Assembly: GCA_022113835.1 (NCBI GenBank)
Contig: JAILWY010000009.1
Location: forward strand, 20,001-84,000
DNA: 64,000 bases
Source of the DNA: Atopsyche davidsoni
Lineage: Eukaryota; Arthropoda; Insecta; Trichoptera; Hydrobiosidae
Direction: 5' to 3'
Shown: positions 1 through 10,040 of the stretch, one piece after another
Position numbering within the stretch: position 1 is the first letter of the stretch
How the letters are laid out: the number at the start of each line of letters is the position of its first letter
Position numbers and translations under genes: made by a program
Notes under the pieces: model-generated
The model's input: only the letters and a program-made list of their open reading frames with translations
Told to the model about the DNA's origin: nothing
The model's database searches: none

Positions 1-1193
1 GTTATTGCTTCGTTTGACGATAAGGAACAGCTTCTTGCAGTGCCGAAACTAGAACATTCTTCTGGAAAACATCAAGCTAAGGCTGTCTCAACAGCTCTCT
101 TTGACTGGAACCTTCACGATACAGTACAAATAATGTGCTGCGACACAACAGCTTCCAATACTGGCCATTTCAATGGCTTGCTTGTGCTATTTTGGAGCAA
201 ACTTTAGGAAGAGAATTGCTGCTTTTCGCCTGTCGTCATCATGTTTATGAATTGGTCCTAAAAGCTGTCTTTGAAAGCAAAATTAAGCTAGTAGCCCAGA
301 TATTCCAATGCTTAAAAAGTTCAGAGAAAATTGGAAAAAAACATCGACGCTAGTAACATTGAACCATCTCTTAATTTCGTAAAACAACGTGTTGCCGAGA
401 CAGACATTCAAGTTTTGTATTTATTTTATAAGGCAGAATTAGACAAAGGTTATGTAAGAGATGACTACCGCGAATTGGTCGAACTGTGCGTAATATTTTT
501 GGGAGGAGACACAGAGGAAAAATTAAAACTAAGCCCCCCCGGAGCCATGCATCAGGCACGCTGGATGGCGAGAATGATCTATTCTTTAAAAAAATTTGTT
601 TACTTCAGTCACAATGCAGAATAACTGCGAAGGACAAAAAGGCTCTACAAGATGTTTGCTTACTTGTCGTGATATTGTATGTTAAACCTTGGCTCGAATG
701 TACAGTGGCGATTAAAGCACCTAACCAAGATTTGCGCTTCTTGAAGATGTTAAAAGAGTACGAAAAAGTTGACGCAACAGTTTCTAATGCTTCTATAAGC
801 AAGTTTAGCCATCACTTGTGGTATTTATGTGAAGAGACAGTTATTCTATCACTGTTTGATGATGAAGTTGATAACCAAACTAAGAAGAAAATGATTGCCA
901 ACTTCAACCGGGACAAAACCTCAGATTTTAGCAAACGCTATGACCCGTCAAAGGAAGAACTGCCTCAAAGGTTGTTTAGTAAGTTAAATTGACTTTTTGT
1001 GATATATTTAAATTGTTATTTGAGAATTGTGAATGATACTGCTGAAAGGGCTGTTAAAATGATGCAAGATTTTAACGGACTTATCACGGCTGAAGAAGAA
1101 CAAAAACAGTTCTTGCTGCGCTGTGTCCAGGAACATAGAAAATTGTATCCGGACTGTAAAAAAACAACTCTAAAAAAAAGTTACCCTGGCTGA
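1..1193 (+). pseudogene. Decayed transposon-derived ORF (transposase-like), 5' end outside window
   Basis: A single protein can be followed across the region, but only by changing reading frame several times. Frame 1 is open from base 1 to a stop near 205, frame 3 continues from about 180, frame 1 from 331-624, and frame 3 from about 600-992 and 999-1193. Recognisable blocks are a CDTTASNTG motif near 140, FACRHHVYELVLK near 230, and VNDTAERAVK with EEEQKQFLLRCVQEHRK near 1030-1140. I recall these blocks from a family of repeated, uncharacterised insect proteins that look transposase-like, possibly hAT-related, but I cannot name the superfamily with certainty. Several frame changes and the missing 5' end make it non-functional. 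The tail to about 1483 contains GGGACACCCTA, which may be the element's terminal sequence. Confidence 0.55.
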
Positions 1194-1600
1194 TTGTTAT
1201 TACTTTATGTTTTTGATTAAAGATTAATGTTCATCTAATTGAATTTTTACTATTATTTACTTAATTTATTGCATTTATAATGATTTTATACCAGACCGAA
1301 ATATCAAGACAAAACACGTTTTTTACTAAACTTTGAAGCTCGGTCGGCACTGGTTGCAATTACGCTAGAAAGATGAAATTTTATATTTAAGACTCTTATA
1401 GCATTACTAAAAAAAGTAGAGGATACCCATTTCGAAATTTGAAAAAAAAAATTTTTTGGTCATATAAGGGACACCCTAATATATATATATTAATACGCGA
1501 ACCGTCTTGAGCCGTAGAAACCGTGAAAATCGATAAACCGTTGAAAACCTGAGAAATAACATGAGTCCGTGAATTTTAATAAATGTTAAAGGTGAAAATT
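1194..1600. other. AT-rich 3' tail of the decayed element
   Basis: No gene is visible. The stretch includes poly-A runs and the string GGGACACCCTAAT near 1471-1483, followed by a short TA repeat. It could be the 3' terminal inverted repeat of the preceding transposon remnant; the matching 5' end would lie outside the window. Confidence 0.35.
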
Positions 1601-1607
1601 AAAACAC

Positions 1608-3061
1608 GGACTTACACACACATACACAGACAGACACACATATACAGACAGACACATACACAGACAGACACAGACAGACAGACACAGACAGACACAGACA
1701 GACAGACACAGACAGACACAGACAGACAGACACAGACAGACACAGACAGACAGACACAGACAGACACAGACAGACAGACACACAGACACAGACAGACACA
1801 CACAGACACAGACACAGACACAGACAGACACAGACAGACACAGACAGACACAGACAGACACAGACAGACACAGACAGACAGACACAGACAGACACAGACA
1901 GACAGACATAGACAGACGCAGACAGACGCAGACAGACACAGACAGACACAGACATAGACAGACAGACAGACACACAGACACAGACAGACACACAGACACA
2001 GACAGACACACAGACAGACACACAGACACAGACAGACACGCAAACACAGACAGACACGCAAACACAGACAGACACAGACAGACACACAGACACAGACAGA
2101 CACACAGACACAGACAGACACACAGACACGGACAGACACACAGACACAGACAGACACACACAGACACAGACACAGACAGACACAGACAGACACAGACAGA
2201 CACAGACAGACACAGACAGACACAGACAGACAGACACAGACAGACACAGACACAGACAGACAGACAGACACACAGACACAGACAGACACACAGACACAGA
2301 CAGACACACAGACAGACACACAGACACAGACAGACACATACACAGACAGACACAGACAGACAGACACAGACAGACACAGACAGACAGACACAGACAGACA
2401 CAGACAGACAGACACAGACAGACACAGACAGACAGACACAGACAGACACAGACAGACAGACACACAGACACAGACAGACACACACAGACACAGACACAGA
2501 CACAGACAGACACAGACAGACACAGACAGACACAGACAGACACAGACAGACACAGACAGACAGACACAGACAGACACAGACAGACAGACATAGACAGACG
2601 CAGACAGACGCAGACAGACACAGACAGACACAGACATAGACAGACAGACAGACTCACAGACACAGACAGACACACAGACACAGACAGACACACAGACAGA
2701 CACACAGACACAGACAGACACGCAAACACAGACAGACACAGACAGACACACAGACACAGACAGACACACAGACACAGACAGACACACAGACACGGACAGA
2801 CACACAGACACAGACAGACACACACAGACACAGACACAGACAGACACAGACAGACACAGACAGACACAGACAGACACAGACAGACACAGACAGACAGACA
2901 CAGACAGACACAGACAGACAGACAGACACACAGACACAGACAGACACACAGACACAGACAGACACACAGACAGACACACAGACACAGACAGACACAGACA
3001 GACAGACACAGACAGACACAGACAGACACAGACAGACACAGACAGACAGACAGACAGACAG
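1608..3061. repeat. CAGACA-type microsatellite/minisatellite, about 1.45 kb
   Basis: The whole stretch is built from CAGA and CACA units (CAGACA, CAGACACA) with occasional variants such as GACGCAGACAGACG and CACGCAAACACAG. The variants occur in the same order twice, around 1909-2070 and 2589-2735, about 680 bp apart. This implies an internal segmental duplication on top of slippage. Long open frames run through it on both strands because the period creates no stops; they encode only Cys/Val/Ser/Leu or Asp/Thr/Arg/Gln strings and are not genes. Confidence 0.97.
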
Positions 3062-3180
3062 GTTTTTTCCCACTCATTTTCCCTGCCTAACACAAAATCA
3101 CAACCATAGAAATTCATGTACGCTACCACCTAAGTCACACATTGAGAGCCCCGAAACCTGCGCGCAGGACGGGGATAGGA
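3061..3180. repeat. Dispersed repeat D, copy 1
   Basis: About 117 bp starting at GGTTTTTTCCCACTCATTTT and ending near CGCGCAGGACGGGGATAG. It is nearly identical to 58364-58480, more than 55 kb away, and a more diverged relative lies at 58572-58690. It abuts the microsatellite directly. Nature unknown; it may be the end of a non-autonomous element. Confidence 0.8.
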
Positions 3181-3209
3181 ACCCATCAGGATAGGCTAAA
3201 ACCCATCAG

Positions 3210-3778
3210 GACTCAACCTTTCATATAATACTTATCAACATGTCCGGATATGATTTCAACGCACGCTTAAATATACCCATAAAATACTGTCTTATAAAAA
3301 AAAAAAAAAAAAAAAAAAACCTTTCAAGACAAATCTGAGGATCATAATAAAATCGCAAATATTTTCTTAATAATACATATATAGGGAAATAGCTGGTCAT
3401 AACTCATGATAATTCATGATATAATAAAACGTCAGATATAATTAAACATCAAATATAATTAAACGTCAAATATAATTAACATAAAACCGATCTCATAATC
3501 CGTCAAGAGTCGTATACTTTCATTAATGTAATGCACACGACAGGAATATTTAAGTGCCGGATTTCATACAGGAATCGAACCCGAGAATGTGCAATTCAAA
3601 TTAAACATAATGTTATTAAATTACTTTACTTTAAATAAATTTTAATTCTGCTGCAGCCACAATTCGGCACAGTTCAAAATCATCTGCACATCCGGCCTTC
3701 GAAGTCAAGTTCTAAGTCAGGCGACCTCCTTCTAGAAAGAACCTGACACTTTGTCAAGATCTTCGCATATGACTAGTA
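3210..3778. repeat. Dispersed repeat A, copy 1 (deleted form)
   Basis: Starts at AACCTTTCATATAATAC and matches 10954-11860. Shared landmarks are TGTCCGGATATGATTTCAAC, a run of AATATAATTAAACGTC units, a tRNA-B-box-like GGAATCGAACCC (3571-3582, reading as GGTTCGATTCC on the minus strand) and, at the right end, AGAAAGAACCTGACACTTTG. This copy lacks roughly 300 bp found in copy 2 between the B-box and the right end, and contains a long A run near 3297-3320. It is probably a non-autonomous, possibly tRNA-related element; no A box was recognised. Confidence 0.75.
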
Positions 3779-3987
3779 ACTAGTATAATTCTGAATAGGA
3801 TCAATTTTATCAAATGGACTACTTTCAGACGATCATCCAACAGCATCATCACGCCAATGTAAATAATTATAAGATAAAACAAAATAAAATTATTAGTACA
3901 AGTAACCTTAAACTTATTAATCATATAAAATACAACCATACAAAAATTAGTCATTCCAGCAGCATACTTGGGAAAAAAAAAAAAAAA

Positions 3988-4131
3988 AAATACAGTTCCG
4001 ACCCATTTAATTTCATCAGCAGTATCTTCATACTTGGTTTTTTTTCCAAAAAAACTATGCTCTACAACTCTAGTGGTAATAGAACGATACCTACGACGTG
4101 CCACAGGCGGTCGATTCTGAATCCGACTCAT
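3988..4131 (-). CDS. Short Arg-rich frame overlapping the Rep 3' end
   Basis: An alternative frame starts at ATG 4131, inside the last 41 bases of Rep, and begins MSRIQNRPPVARRRYRS. It stays open to about the long A/T run at 3970-3988, after which the translation becomes Phe repeats and then low-complexity sequence. Basic N-termini are typical of CRESS capsid proteins, so this may be the remains of a capsid N-terminus, but there is no other support. The homopolymer run may mark a frameshift or insertion. Confidence 0.3.
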
Positions 4132-5170
4132 CGTCGATTATAATCGAAGGGAGTGACGGTTCCTTCGGTAACGTGACGTCCTCGTCGTCCCAGTACGGCG
4201 TCGACGCCAAAATCGTCTGCAAACGGGTCTGTAAGGCTGCCTCCTGTAATACATCATTAGAAATAATAATTACGGGAATCCTACAGCGAACATCAATAGG
4301 AGAACCGCACTTGACAGATGCTTTAAATAAATGTCCCTCAAGAAACAATTTTATATGAGCGGGCTCGAATTTTAACAAAGAGTGATCTTCTAGTAGAACT
4401 ACTTTATAATAAGAATGCCAATTCTGAAAAGCAAATATACCCATATCGGGTCTGTATATATACTCTTCAGGAATACTGGATAATAATTTATAAATGAATG
4501 ATGATTTACCAGTGTTCGGTGGCCCATGTAAATATAAATGCGGTCTCTTATGACGCCATCCTGATACAACCCAATCGTTCCACCACAAACATACCGACCG
4601 CGTCCAATTATTATGACAATCAACATACTGATTGTATCCAAAAAATTTAGGCAAACACTTAGCTTTAAGTTGATAAAAATAACGTTCAATAAACTTATAC
4701 TTATTCCAATGCTTGACAATAAACCAGTGATTGACATCAAAATGACGAGCATTAATGAAATGTTTATATAATTGATGATTAAATGACAAATCAGATGATT
4801 TAATATTTGTCATTAACATATTATCCTCTTTGGATATATACATTAAAACATTACGCCTTGACTTACAAATTTGTAAATCAAATTTAGACACAAAAGAATT
4901 TGTGACATAATCATGAACATTCTCTAAAAATTCCGGTTCTTTCAATTCGAAATAACAATGAATATGATACAAACATTGACAAGTATTTTCAGACACCTCT
5001 TTAGCGATACAATAAGACAATAACTCTAAACACTGTAATACATCTAAAACTAGAATACGCACCTCCGATATGTTCTCCTCCGAGTCCCGTACATTTAAAG
5101 TTAAGAAAAAATTTCCAACAGGTCTGACCACATGTCGCTTGACAGCATAACGAGGGACGGTCGTGGACAT
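4091..5170 (-). CDS. rep: CRESS-DNA-virus-like replication-associated protein (Rep), intact
   Basis: A 359-codon uninterrupted frame from ATG (5170) to TAG. The N-terminal HUH endonuclease domain shows motif I FFLTLN (about residues 21-26), motif II HIHCYFE (69-75) and motif III YISK with the catalytic Tyr (111-114). The C-terminal superfamily 3 helicase shows Walker A GPPNTGKS (216-223), Walker B VVLLED (257-262) and motif C VIIISND (300-306). This is the domain order of Reps that nick and join the origin and unwind DNA in rolling-circle replication. Length is close to the family norm. The acidic/Ser-rich tail (DDESDSES) is unusual. All catalytic motifs appear present and no stop interrupts the frame, which is odd for an old insertion. 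Minus-strand TATA-like AT-rich sequence lies just upstream. Confidence 0.88.
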   Translation of the reverse strand: MSTTVPRYAVKRHVVRPVGNFFLTLNVRDSEENISEVRILVLDVLQCLELLSYCIAKEVSENTCQCLYHIHCYFELKEPEFLENVHDYVTNSFVSKFDLQICKSRRNVLMYISKEDNMLMTNIKSSDLSFNHQLYKHFINARHFDVNHWFIVKHWNKYKFIERYFYQLKAKCLPKFFGYNQYVDCHNNWTRSVCLWWNDWVVSGWRHKRPHLYLHGPPNTGKSSFIYKLLSSIPEEYIYRPDMGIFAFQNWHSYYKVVLLEDHSLLKFEPAHIKLFLEGHLFKASVKCGSPIDVRCRIPVIIISNDVLQEAALQTRLQTILASTPYWDDEDVTLPKEPSLPSIIIDDESDSESTACGTS

Positions 5171-5232
5171 ACTAAATATTATACTAAATAACCGTCCTCA
5201 TATACTAGTTCATAAAAAAAAACAAGAAAAAT

Positions 5233-5289
5233 CCTGACTCGCAGTACCTGACTCGCAGTATGAGCGATAGGGTTGTTCTAGTATCGCCC
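5233..5289. promoter_or_regulatory. Origin-like module: two 14 bp iterons and a hairpin
   Basis: CCTGACTCGCAGTA occurs twice in perfect tandem (5233-5246, 5247-5260). Two bases later comes an inverted repeat GCGATA (5264-5269) / TATCGC (5282-5287) with a 12-base loop. It sits between the Rep start and the end of the upstream frame. Iterons beside a stem-loop are the known layout of CRESS virus replication origins, where Rep binds the iterons and nicks the loop. The canonical NANTATTAC nonanucleotide is not present in the loop; TAGTATCGC at 5280-5288 only partly resembles it. Confidence 0.5.
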
Positions 5290-5619
5290 TCGCCGCAGAT
5301 AATTGTTACATTCCAACCGCGAGATGAAGGATTCACGTAGTGGTTGAACGCTACGTTCAGATAACATCATGGCACGATATTTTGACCTAACCACATCCGG
5401 TGCAGTATCAAAAAAAAAAAAATATAAACCGACTATTTTTCTTTCATCAACAAACTTAAAATCCTTATTAGTAAATTGATACGCTTCGACACAAATATTA
5501 GGAGATGCTCCATTTTGATAGCAAAACATTGCAATTTGCATACGATTAAAATAATTCACTGGTTCCATGAAAAATTTCTTGCGTATGAAAGCAGGATAAG
5601 TAGAAGCCGGTCCAATCAT
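5278..5619 (-). CDS. Unknown frame upstream of Rep (possible capsid C-terminal part or exon)
   Basis: Open for 113 codons and ending inside the origin hairpin. No domain is recognised. The open frame extends 5' of the first ATG (5619) to about 5651, where a good minus-strand splice acceptor (polypyrimidine tract then CTAG) is visible. It may therefore be the second exon of a spliced gene or simply a longer viral frame. It lies on the same strand as Rep and about 107 bases from its start. A run of Phe codons is encoded by an A/T run. Confidence 0.35.
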   Translation of the reverse strand: MIGPASTYPAFIRKKFFMEPVNYFNRMQIAMFCYQNGASPNICVEAYQFTNKDFKFVDERKIVGLYFFFFDTAPDVVRSKYRAMMLSERSVQPLRESFISRLECNNYLRRGRY

Positions 5620-5684
5620 ATCTCGTAAGATCAGCCAAGGATTAGGAGAATCTAGAGGGAAAAGGAAACATTTATTTGTTATTT

Positions 5685-5951
5685 TTAATTTTTATCATTT
5701 ATTAAATTCAGTTTTATAAGATTCACATTCATCACAAGTTTTTTATCATCTACACATTCACAATCCCAAGGTTTCTCATTCAAACAACCTGGTACAGAGT
5801 TAATATAGCCACAATCAGCCCACAAATAAGTAAATGTAACATAAGTATCAACTATTTCATCCCGAGACAATGAAATTCTAAATTGTAAAAAATTATTGGT
5901 TTTTTCAGGTAATGCATGATGCACCATAGGACTAGATGTGTAACTAATCAA
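5685..5951 (-). CDS. Unknown frame next to the endogenous Rep locus
   Basis: Open for 88 codons without a convincing initiator until an internal Met (about 5924). It reads into the junction with the piggyBac relic at about 5952, so its 5' end is probably lost. The composition (aromatic, beta-rich, several Cys near the C-terminus) gives no recognisable domain. It could be the part of a viral structural gene cut off by linearisation, or a host exon joined to the downstream frame through an intron of about 80 bases. Neither is demonstrated. Confidence 0.3.
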   Translation of the reverse strand: MISYTSSPMVHHALPEKTNNFLQFRISLSRDEIVDTYVTFTYLWADCGYINSVPGCLNEKPWDCECVDDKKLVMNVNLIKLNLINDKN

Positions 5952-6191
5952 CCCTTATATTTTTTTGCTTGTACTTCTCATCGTAATCATTCATTTGAAG
6001 GTCCACATTTGTTTGAACTTATAAAGCCTAGCAAAAGACATCAAACGACATATTATTGTTGTTGTGATACTTGTCCAGAAAAGACGGGCATGCATCTTGG
6101 CAATTGTTACATGAAATATCATAAGAAAGCAAAATTACGAAGACTTGTGTGTTTACGAAATTATCTTCATGAAGATGTAAATATACATTAA
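5952..6191 (+). pseudogene. piggyBac transposase C-terminal zinc-ribbon relic
   Basis: The + strand translation contains CDTCPEKTGMH and NCYMKYHKKAK, matching the Cys-rich C-terminus of piggyBac transposases (compare CKTCEAKPSLHPGICFEKYH in the copy at 14.2 kb). Only the last 60-70 residues remain and no terminal repeats were found next to it. It abuts the endogenous viral locus. Confidence 0.7.
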
Positions 6192-6224
6192 AAATTTAAA
6201 TATTAAAATTTTAATGTGCCAATT

Positions 6225-6244
6225 TGTGTGTGTGTGTGTGTGTG
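6225..6244. repeat. (TG)n microsatellite
   Basis: About ten TG dinucleotides in a row, 3' of the piggyBac relic. Confidence 0.95.
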
Positions 6245-6353
6245 ATCGTTTTAAGGTAGAGGTAAGAAATTCACCAAAAGTGCTACCTAACGCTTCGAGT
6301 TGCTGATCAGTCCGTGCGGAAACGGTCTCGAGTACAAAGGGTTAACAATCAAT

Positions 6354-7188
6354 CACATATAGATCAGATTCCTGGAATCCGTAAGGCAATTTTTTTTGAT
6401 GCAATCATTCAGGTGGATTTAATGATTTGAAAGTAAAACGTAGACTTTAAATTTAGAGACTGATCACAGAAACTACTTATGATAATTGAGTATACACATA
6501 CTGACAGTCTCAAAACAATATAGGAGCTTCATGATAAGTTTTACAATCTCACTGGCTTTTTGCAAATACCTACTGAGTGAATAAGTGTCCGTGTCTGACC
6601 ACCGCTGTACGTCAAACACTCTCACATTACACAAAACAGAGAGCCTCCAAGCACTGCACACTGGCACAACAGAAAGCTTTAAAATTTAGTCAATACGTGG
6701 ACTTGAGGAATCAGATAATTATTGTACTTTGCGATTCTATGGGTCGTGTGACATTTCACAATATGTAAATAATATTGTGAAATAGTGTCAAGTGTTTTAC
6801 CTGGAACAGTTTATTCATTTTAACAATAATAATGATCCAACTTTTATATTTGAATCACTATATTCAATGTTGAAAAAAAATCTACCAACACAACTTGTGT
6901 GAAATGTCACAATACTTACTTGCTACAATAAAAAACAAAAAAAATATATTTTTAACCCTCCATCACTGTGTATGTTTTCCGGACAGTGTGAAAATTAAAT
7001 TTAGATCATAGATATAAACAAACAATGGATTATAAAAACATTCAACCTTTTGATAGATTAAATGAAATTAATTGCTGGTGAAATATCATTTAAATGCATG
7101 ACATAAAATTTTATAAAAGTCAAAACTCACCGAATGATACGCATGTTGATCTAGTAGTCAGGTTTTCTGATGCCGGTAAATGGATCAT
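6354..7188. repeat. Dispersed duplication B, copy 1
   Basis: From CACATATAGATCAGATTCC to the exon-like cassette near 7188. It is highly similar to 12936-13582, including CTGGAATCCGTAAGGC, AGAGACTGATCACAGAAAC and CATAGATATAAACAAACAAT. Copy 2 lacks most of 6775-6940. Short frames in both copies share a peptide around TLSHYTKQRASKHCTLAQQK, but one or two substitutions and lack of context make coding function doubtful. Confidence 0.85.
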
Positions 7189-7232
7189 TTGGAATAGCAC
7201 AGCTTAAATTCTGACAGCAATATTCAGTGGCC
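7131..7232 (-). other. Exon-like cassette 1 (minus strand)
   Basis: Minus-strand acceptor (polypyrimidine, TTTTTCAG) at the 7233 side and donor GTGAGT at the 7130 side enclose 102 bases. One frame contains FTGIRKPDY followed by a stop. It is homologous to cassettes at 12436-12515 and 13524-13580. It could be an alternative or untranslated exon, or a decayed duplicate. Confidence 0.4.
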
Positions 7233-8219
7233 CTGAAAAACGATGATTACATTTTAACATTTCAGTTCACTAATGTTTTTTAAAAATATTTCATTGGATC
7301 AATTTGATACTGTTGTGCAAAATTCCAGTAACTAATTTTTATATTCTATTCCATTACAGGACAAACACAATTTTTTTTATTATATTGAAGACTTTCATGA
7401 AGAAGTGGAACATTTTGCACCGTGTCTCGAGCCTAGCGGTACTCTTTATAATCTTGCATACTCAAAAAGACAATAAACTGGGAACAAGCACAAGCCGAAA
7501 AAAGAAAGAATAATTACACAGGTTTTATCAAGTCGCAGACTAAATGTGAAAATTAAAAGACTGACCTTTTTCTAATATGTTATATCAATATTTACACTAG
7601 TTTCTCATTTCCTCGTCTGAAATAGAATTATTTTAAAACATACACATCAAAAAAAAAAACTTTCTTTACGTACTATCTGTATTGCATAACACATCTTTAG
7701 CTTACGGGCATACTGAAGAGAAATTTATACCTCTTATTATTATTTGTGTCAAAATTATTACATTTTCCAATATCAAACGAGCATTTCCTTGCTAAAAGCA
7801 TTCATTTACATAAATTCTTACATACGATAAGAGGTCATCTTAACTGGAAGGAGAAAATTACAACCGTTTGCCTGGATATTTGCATTAAAGAACTTCTCTG
7901 GACATATACACTATTTGTGGCATTTGCTGCCTATATTTAAAAGTCAATTGAATACTATGACAATAAGAATGTCATTCAAAGGTTAGATAGATTTTATTAA
8001 ACTTTGTAGAAAATTACAAAGGAAAAAAATTGTACGACTATTATTTCGAATATATATTATTCTCAAAGTCATTAATCATTTTTCCACCAATATTCGACTA
8101 TAAGATACAATCTGCGGATACCGAACAAATTTCATGCTAACCGCATGTTCCAAAATAGTAGTAGTAATTAAAAAAAATAATAAAAAATAAATGAAGAACA
8201 ACAACAAAACAACACTTGC

Positions 8220-8304
8220 CTACTGAAGCCCCTGCGGGTACGGTCAAGCTTTCCAGTGCCTACATCTTGCAGTTCGGGAAAACTCACAGAAACACTCGGT
8301 GAAC
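8220..8304 (-). other. Exon-like cassette 2 (minus strand, GC donor)
   Basis: Acceptor ending TTTCAG and a possible GCAAGT donor enclose 85 bases open in one frame, with a peptide including FPELQDVGTGKLDRT. It resembles cassette 3 (EFQDLHDTGIVKPGKL) in spacing and residues, suggesting repeated exon duplication. Function unknown. Confidence 0.35.
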
Positions 8305-10040
8305 CTGAAAAACAACAATTATTGAATTATTAATATTTTCTGGATTTATTCAAATTTTGTTTTTAAACAACCGTTGTTTTGAAAATGTCGGTATACAAGT
8401 ACATTTGGATATGCTCTCTTATTATAATCATCTAAAGTGAACAATCAGCCTTGTTAACAATTGTGATAATTACAATCAAACATTTTTTGTTAAATTTTAT
8501 TCTATATTTTACTGTGATAAATTATTGTGATAGTTGTGATTTCATATTTTCTAATATGACTTACTACTTTTGTAGGACTTGTGAAATCTTCAGCTTGTAG
8601 GCTGTAATTTGTACTTTCAAATGTGATAATACAAATATTTGGAAATCTCTACACACCACACCGCATCACTGGAAGTACCTCACTGCAGACTACATCACAC
8701 AGCTCACATGTTGCCACTGGCACAATACAGGCTGCCAAACTTAATAAATAGATGGACTCAGGGAGGCAACTTGACCTGTCAAAAACGTCACAATTCGGTA
8801 ATTTTAGAATATGCAACAGACAATAAACTATTGCCCGATTGAAACTTTTAACAATATATATTTTTAGGCTTCTTGAAAATATTACACATTTGCACTCTGG
8901 TGAATACACAACGGAGCTAGGTACATAGGAGAAACATGTAATTTCTAAACAATCCTTAGATAAATAAGCTCCCAGTAAACAAAAAAAAAAAAAAATAAAT
9001 AAAAAAAATAGTAATAAAAAAAAAGATTGCTGCTGGAAGAAAAGTTTCATCTTCGGATTCCTGTCAACGTCAACGTCTATCTAAAACCTTTAATCCGGGA
9101 CTCTAATCACACGATCTGATGAAAGAGGTTGGTGCAGAAAATTTATCTGTCTGTAGTTTATAAATTCAAACACGATTTCTACTTTTAATTCGACAGTATG
9201 AAGAGAGATTAGAATCATAATTTGCGGAGTACAAGAACGTGCGAATCAAAATATCTGATTTTGATCTCAAATATTAATTAATCGCAGCAGTGTGTTGATT
9301 AATTGTGCGACTCCTATTGCAGGAGGATCAGCCTTTTTGCAGCCCGCGTCAATTGATTGTAATTAGAATACGACTTGCTTTGAATTGTTTGAATAAAAGT
9401 TTTAAGATTTATCTCATCCTGTATTTCAAATTCACATTTTCATCGCTCATTGTTAACTTATCAGCTAACTACGTTATTTTTTTCCCTACTTTAAGTACCT
9501 TGTATCTTCCGGTCCAACCTAAATAGATTATTAAAAAAACCACCATTCTGTAAAGAAATATATTGAAATATATGAAATAGTATATGAGAATAATATATGA
9601 AATAGCACTTCAATTTGTATCTAGTATAATAAAGCGTGACGGAAGCTATATAATATAACACACAAAAATATACGCCATTCAGTTTACAGAAAGCTAAAAA
9701 TAAGAGTTCAACTACAACAAAGCCTGGAAATTCAATTCAGAGCATAAATAAACACACAATCCATTCAATCCTATCCGATTCAATCCTAAAAAATGTAATC
9801 CAATAAAATACAAAGCTAAAAATCAACACAAATTATTTTGTGACATTCAATTGTCTGCAACTCGATGATATAAATTAAATTCAGTTTGAGATAATTGATA
9901 ATAATAATTAATATTTTCAAGTACATGCTAAGTTCTTACTTACGAAATGGAGATCCTTCGGAATGAAGAATTTTTTATACGTAGACCTCCACACAGTCGC
10001 ATGTGAATTATTGTAAATAAATAATTCATGATTTGATATT
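8305..10040. other. AT-rich stretch, no gene recognised
   Basis: No coherent coding sequence or mobile-element signature is seen. A-rich runs lie near 8980-9025. A possible minus-strand splice donor (GTAAGTAAG) lies near 9950, downstream of a short open stretch, but it cannot be linked to a gene. Confidence 0.5.

Larger units (their letters stand above)
3780..5951 (-). mobile_element. Probable endogenous CRESS-DNA virus genome (linearised)
   Basis: About 2.2 kb in which all significant reading frames point the same way (minus) and which contains a Rep gene, an origin-like module between two frames, and smaller frames on either side. It is bounded by repeat A at 3778 and a piggyBac C-terminal relic from about 5952. 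The size matches a typical small circular Rep-encoding ssDNA virus. The Rep call is firm; treating the whole interval as one permuted viral genome is inference, because the flanking frames are not recognisable as capsid. Confidence 0.6.

Noticed and set aside
1586..3129. Very long open frames of up to 505 codons through the CAGACA repeat
   Set aside because: They arise because the repeat period produces no stop codons; the encoded strings are pure low complexity and run on several frames and both strands.
4091..5170. Parvovirus/densovirus NS1 as identity for the helicase protein
   Set aside because: Size (359 aa), the compact HUH motif set with YxxK and the same-strand origin layout fit CRESS Rep better than the much larger NS1.
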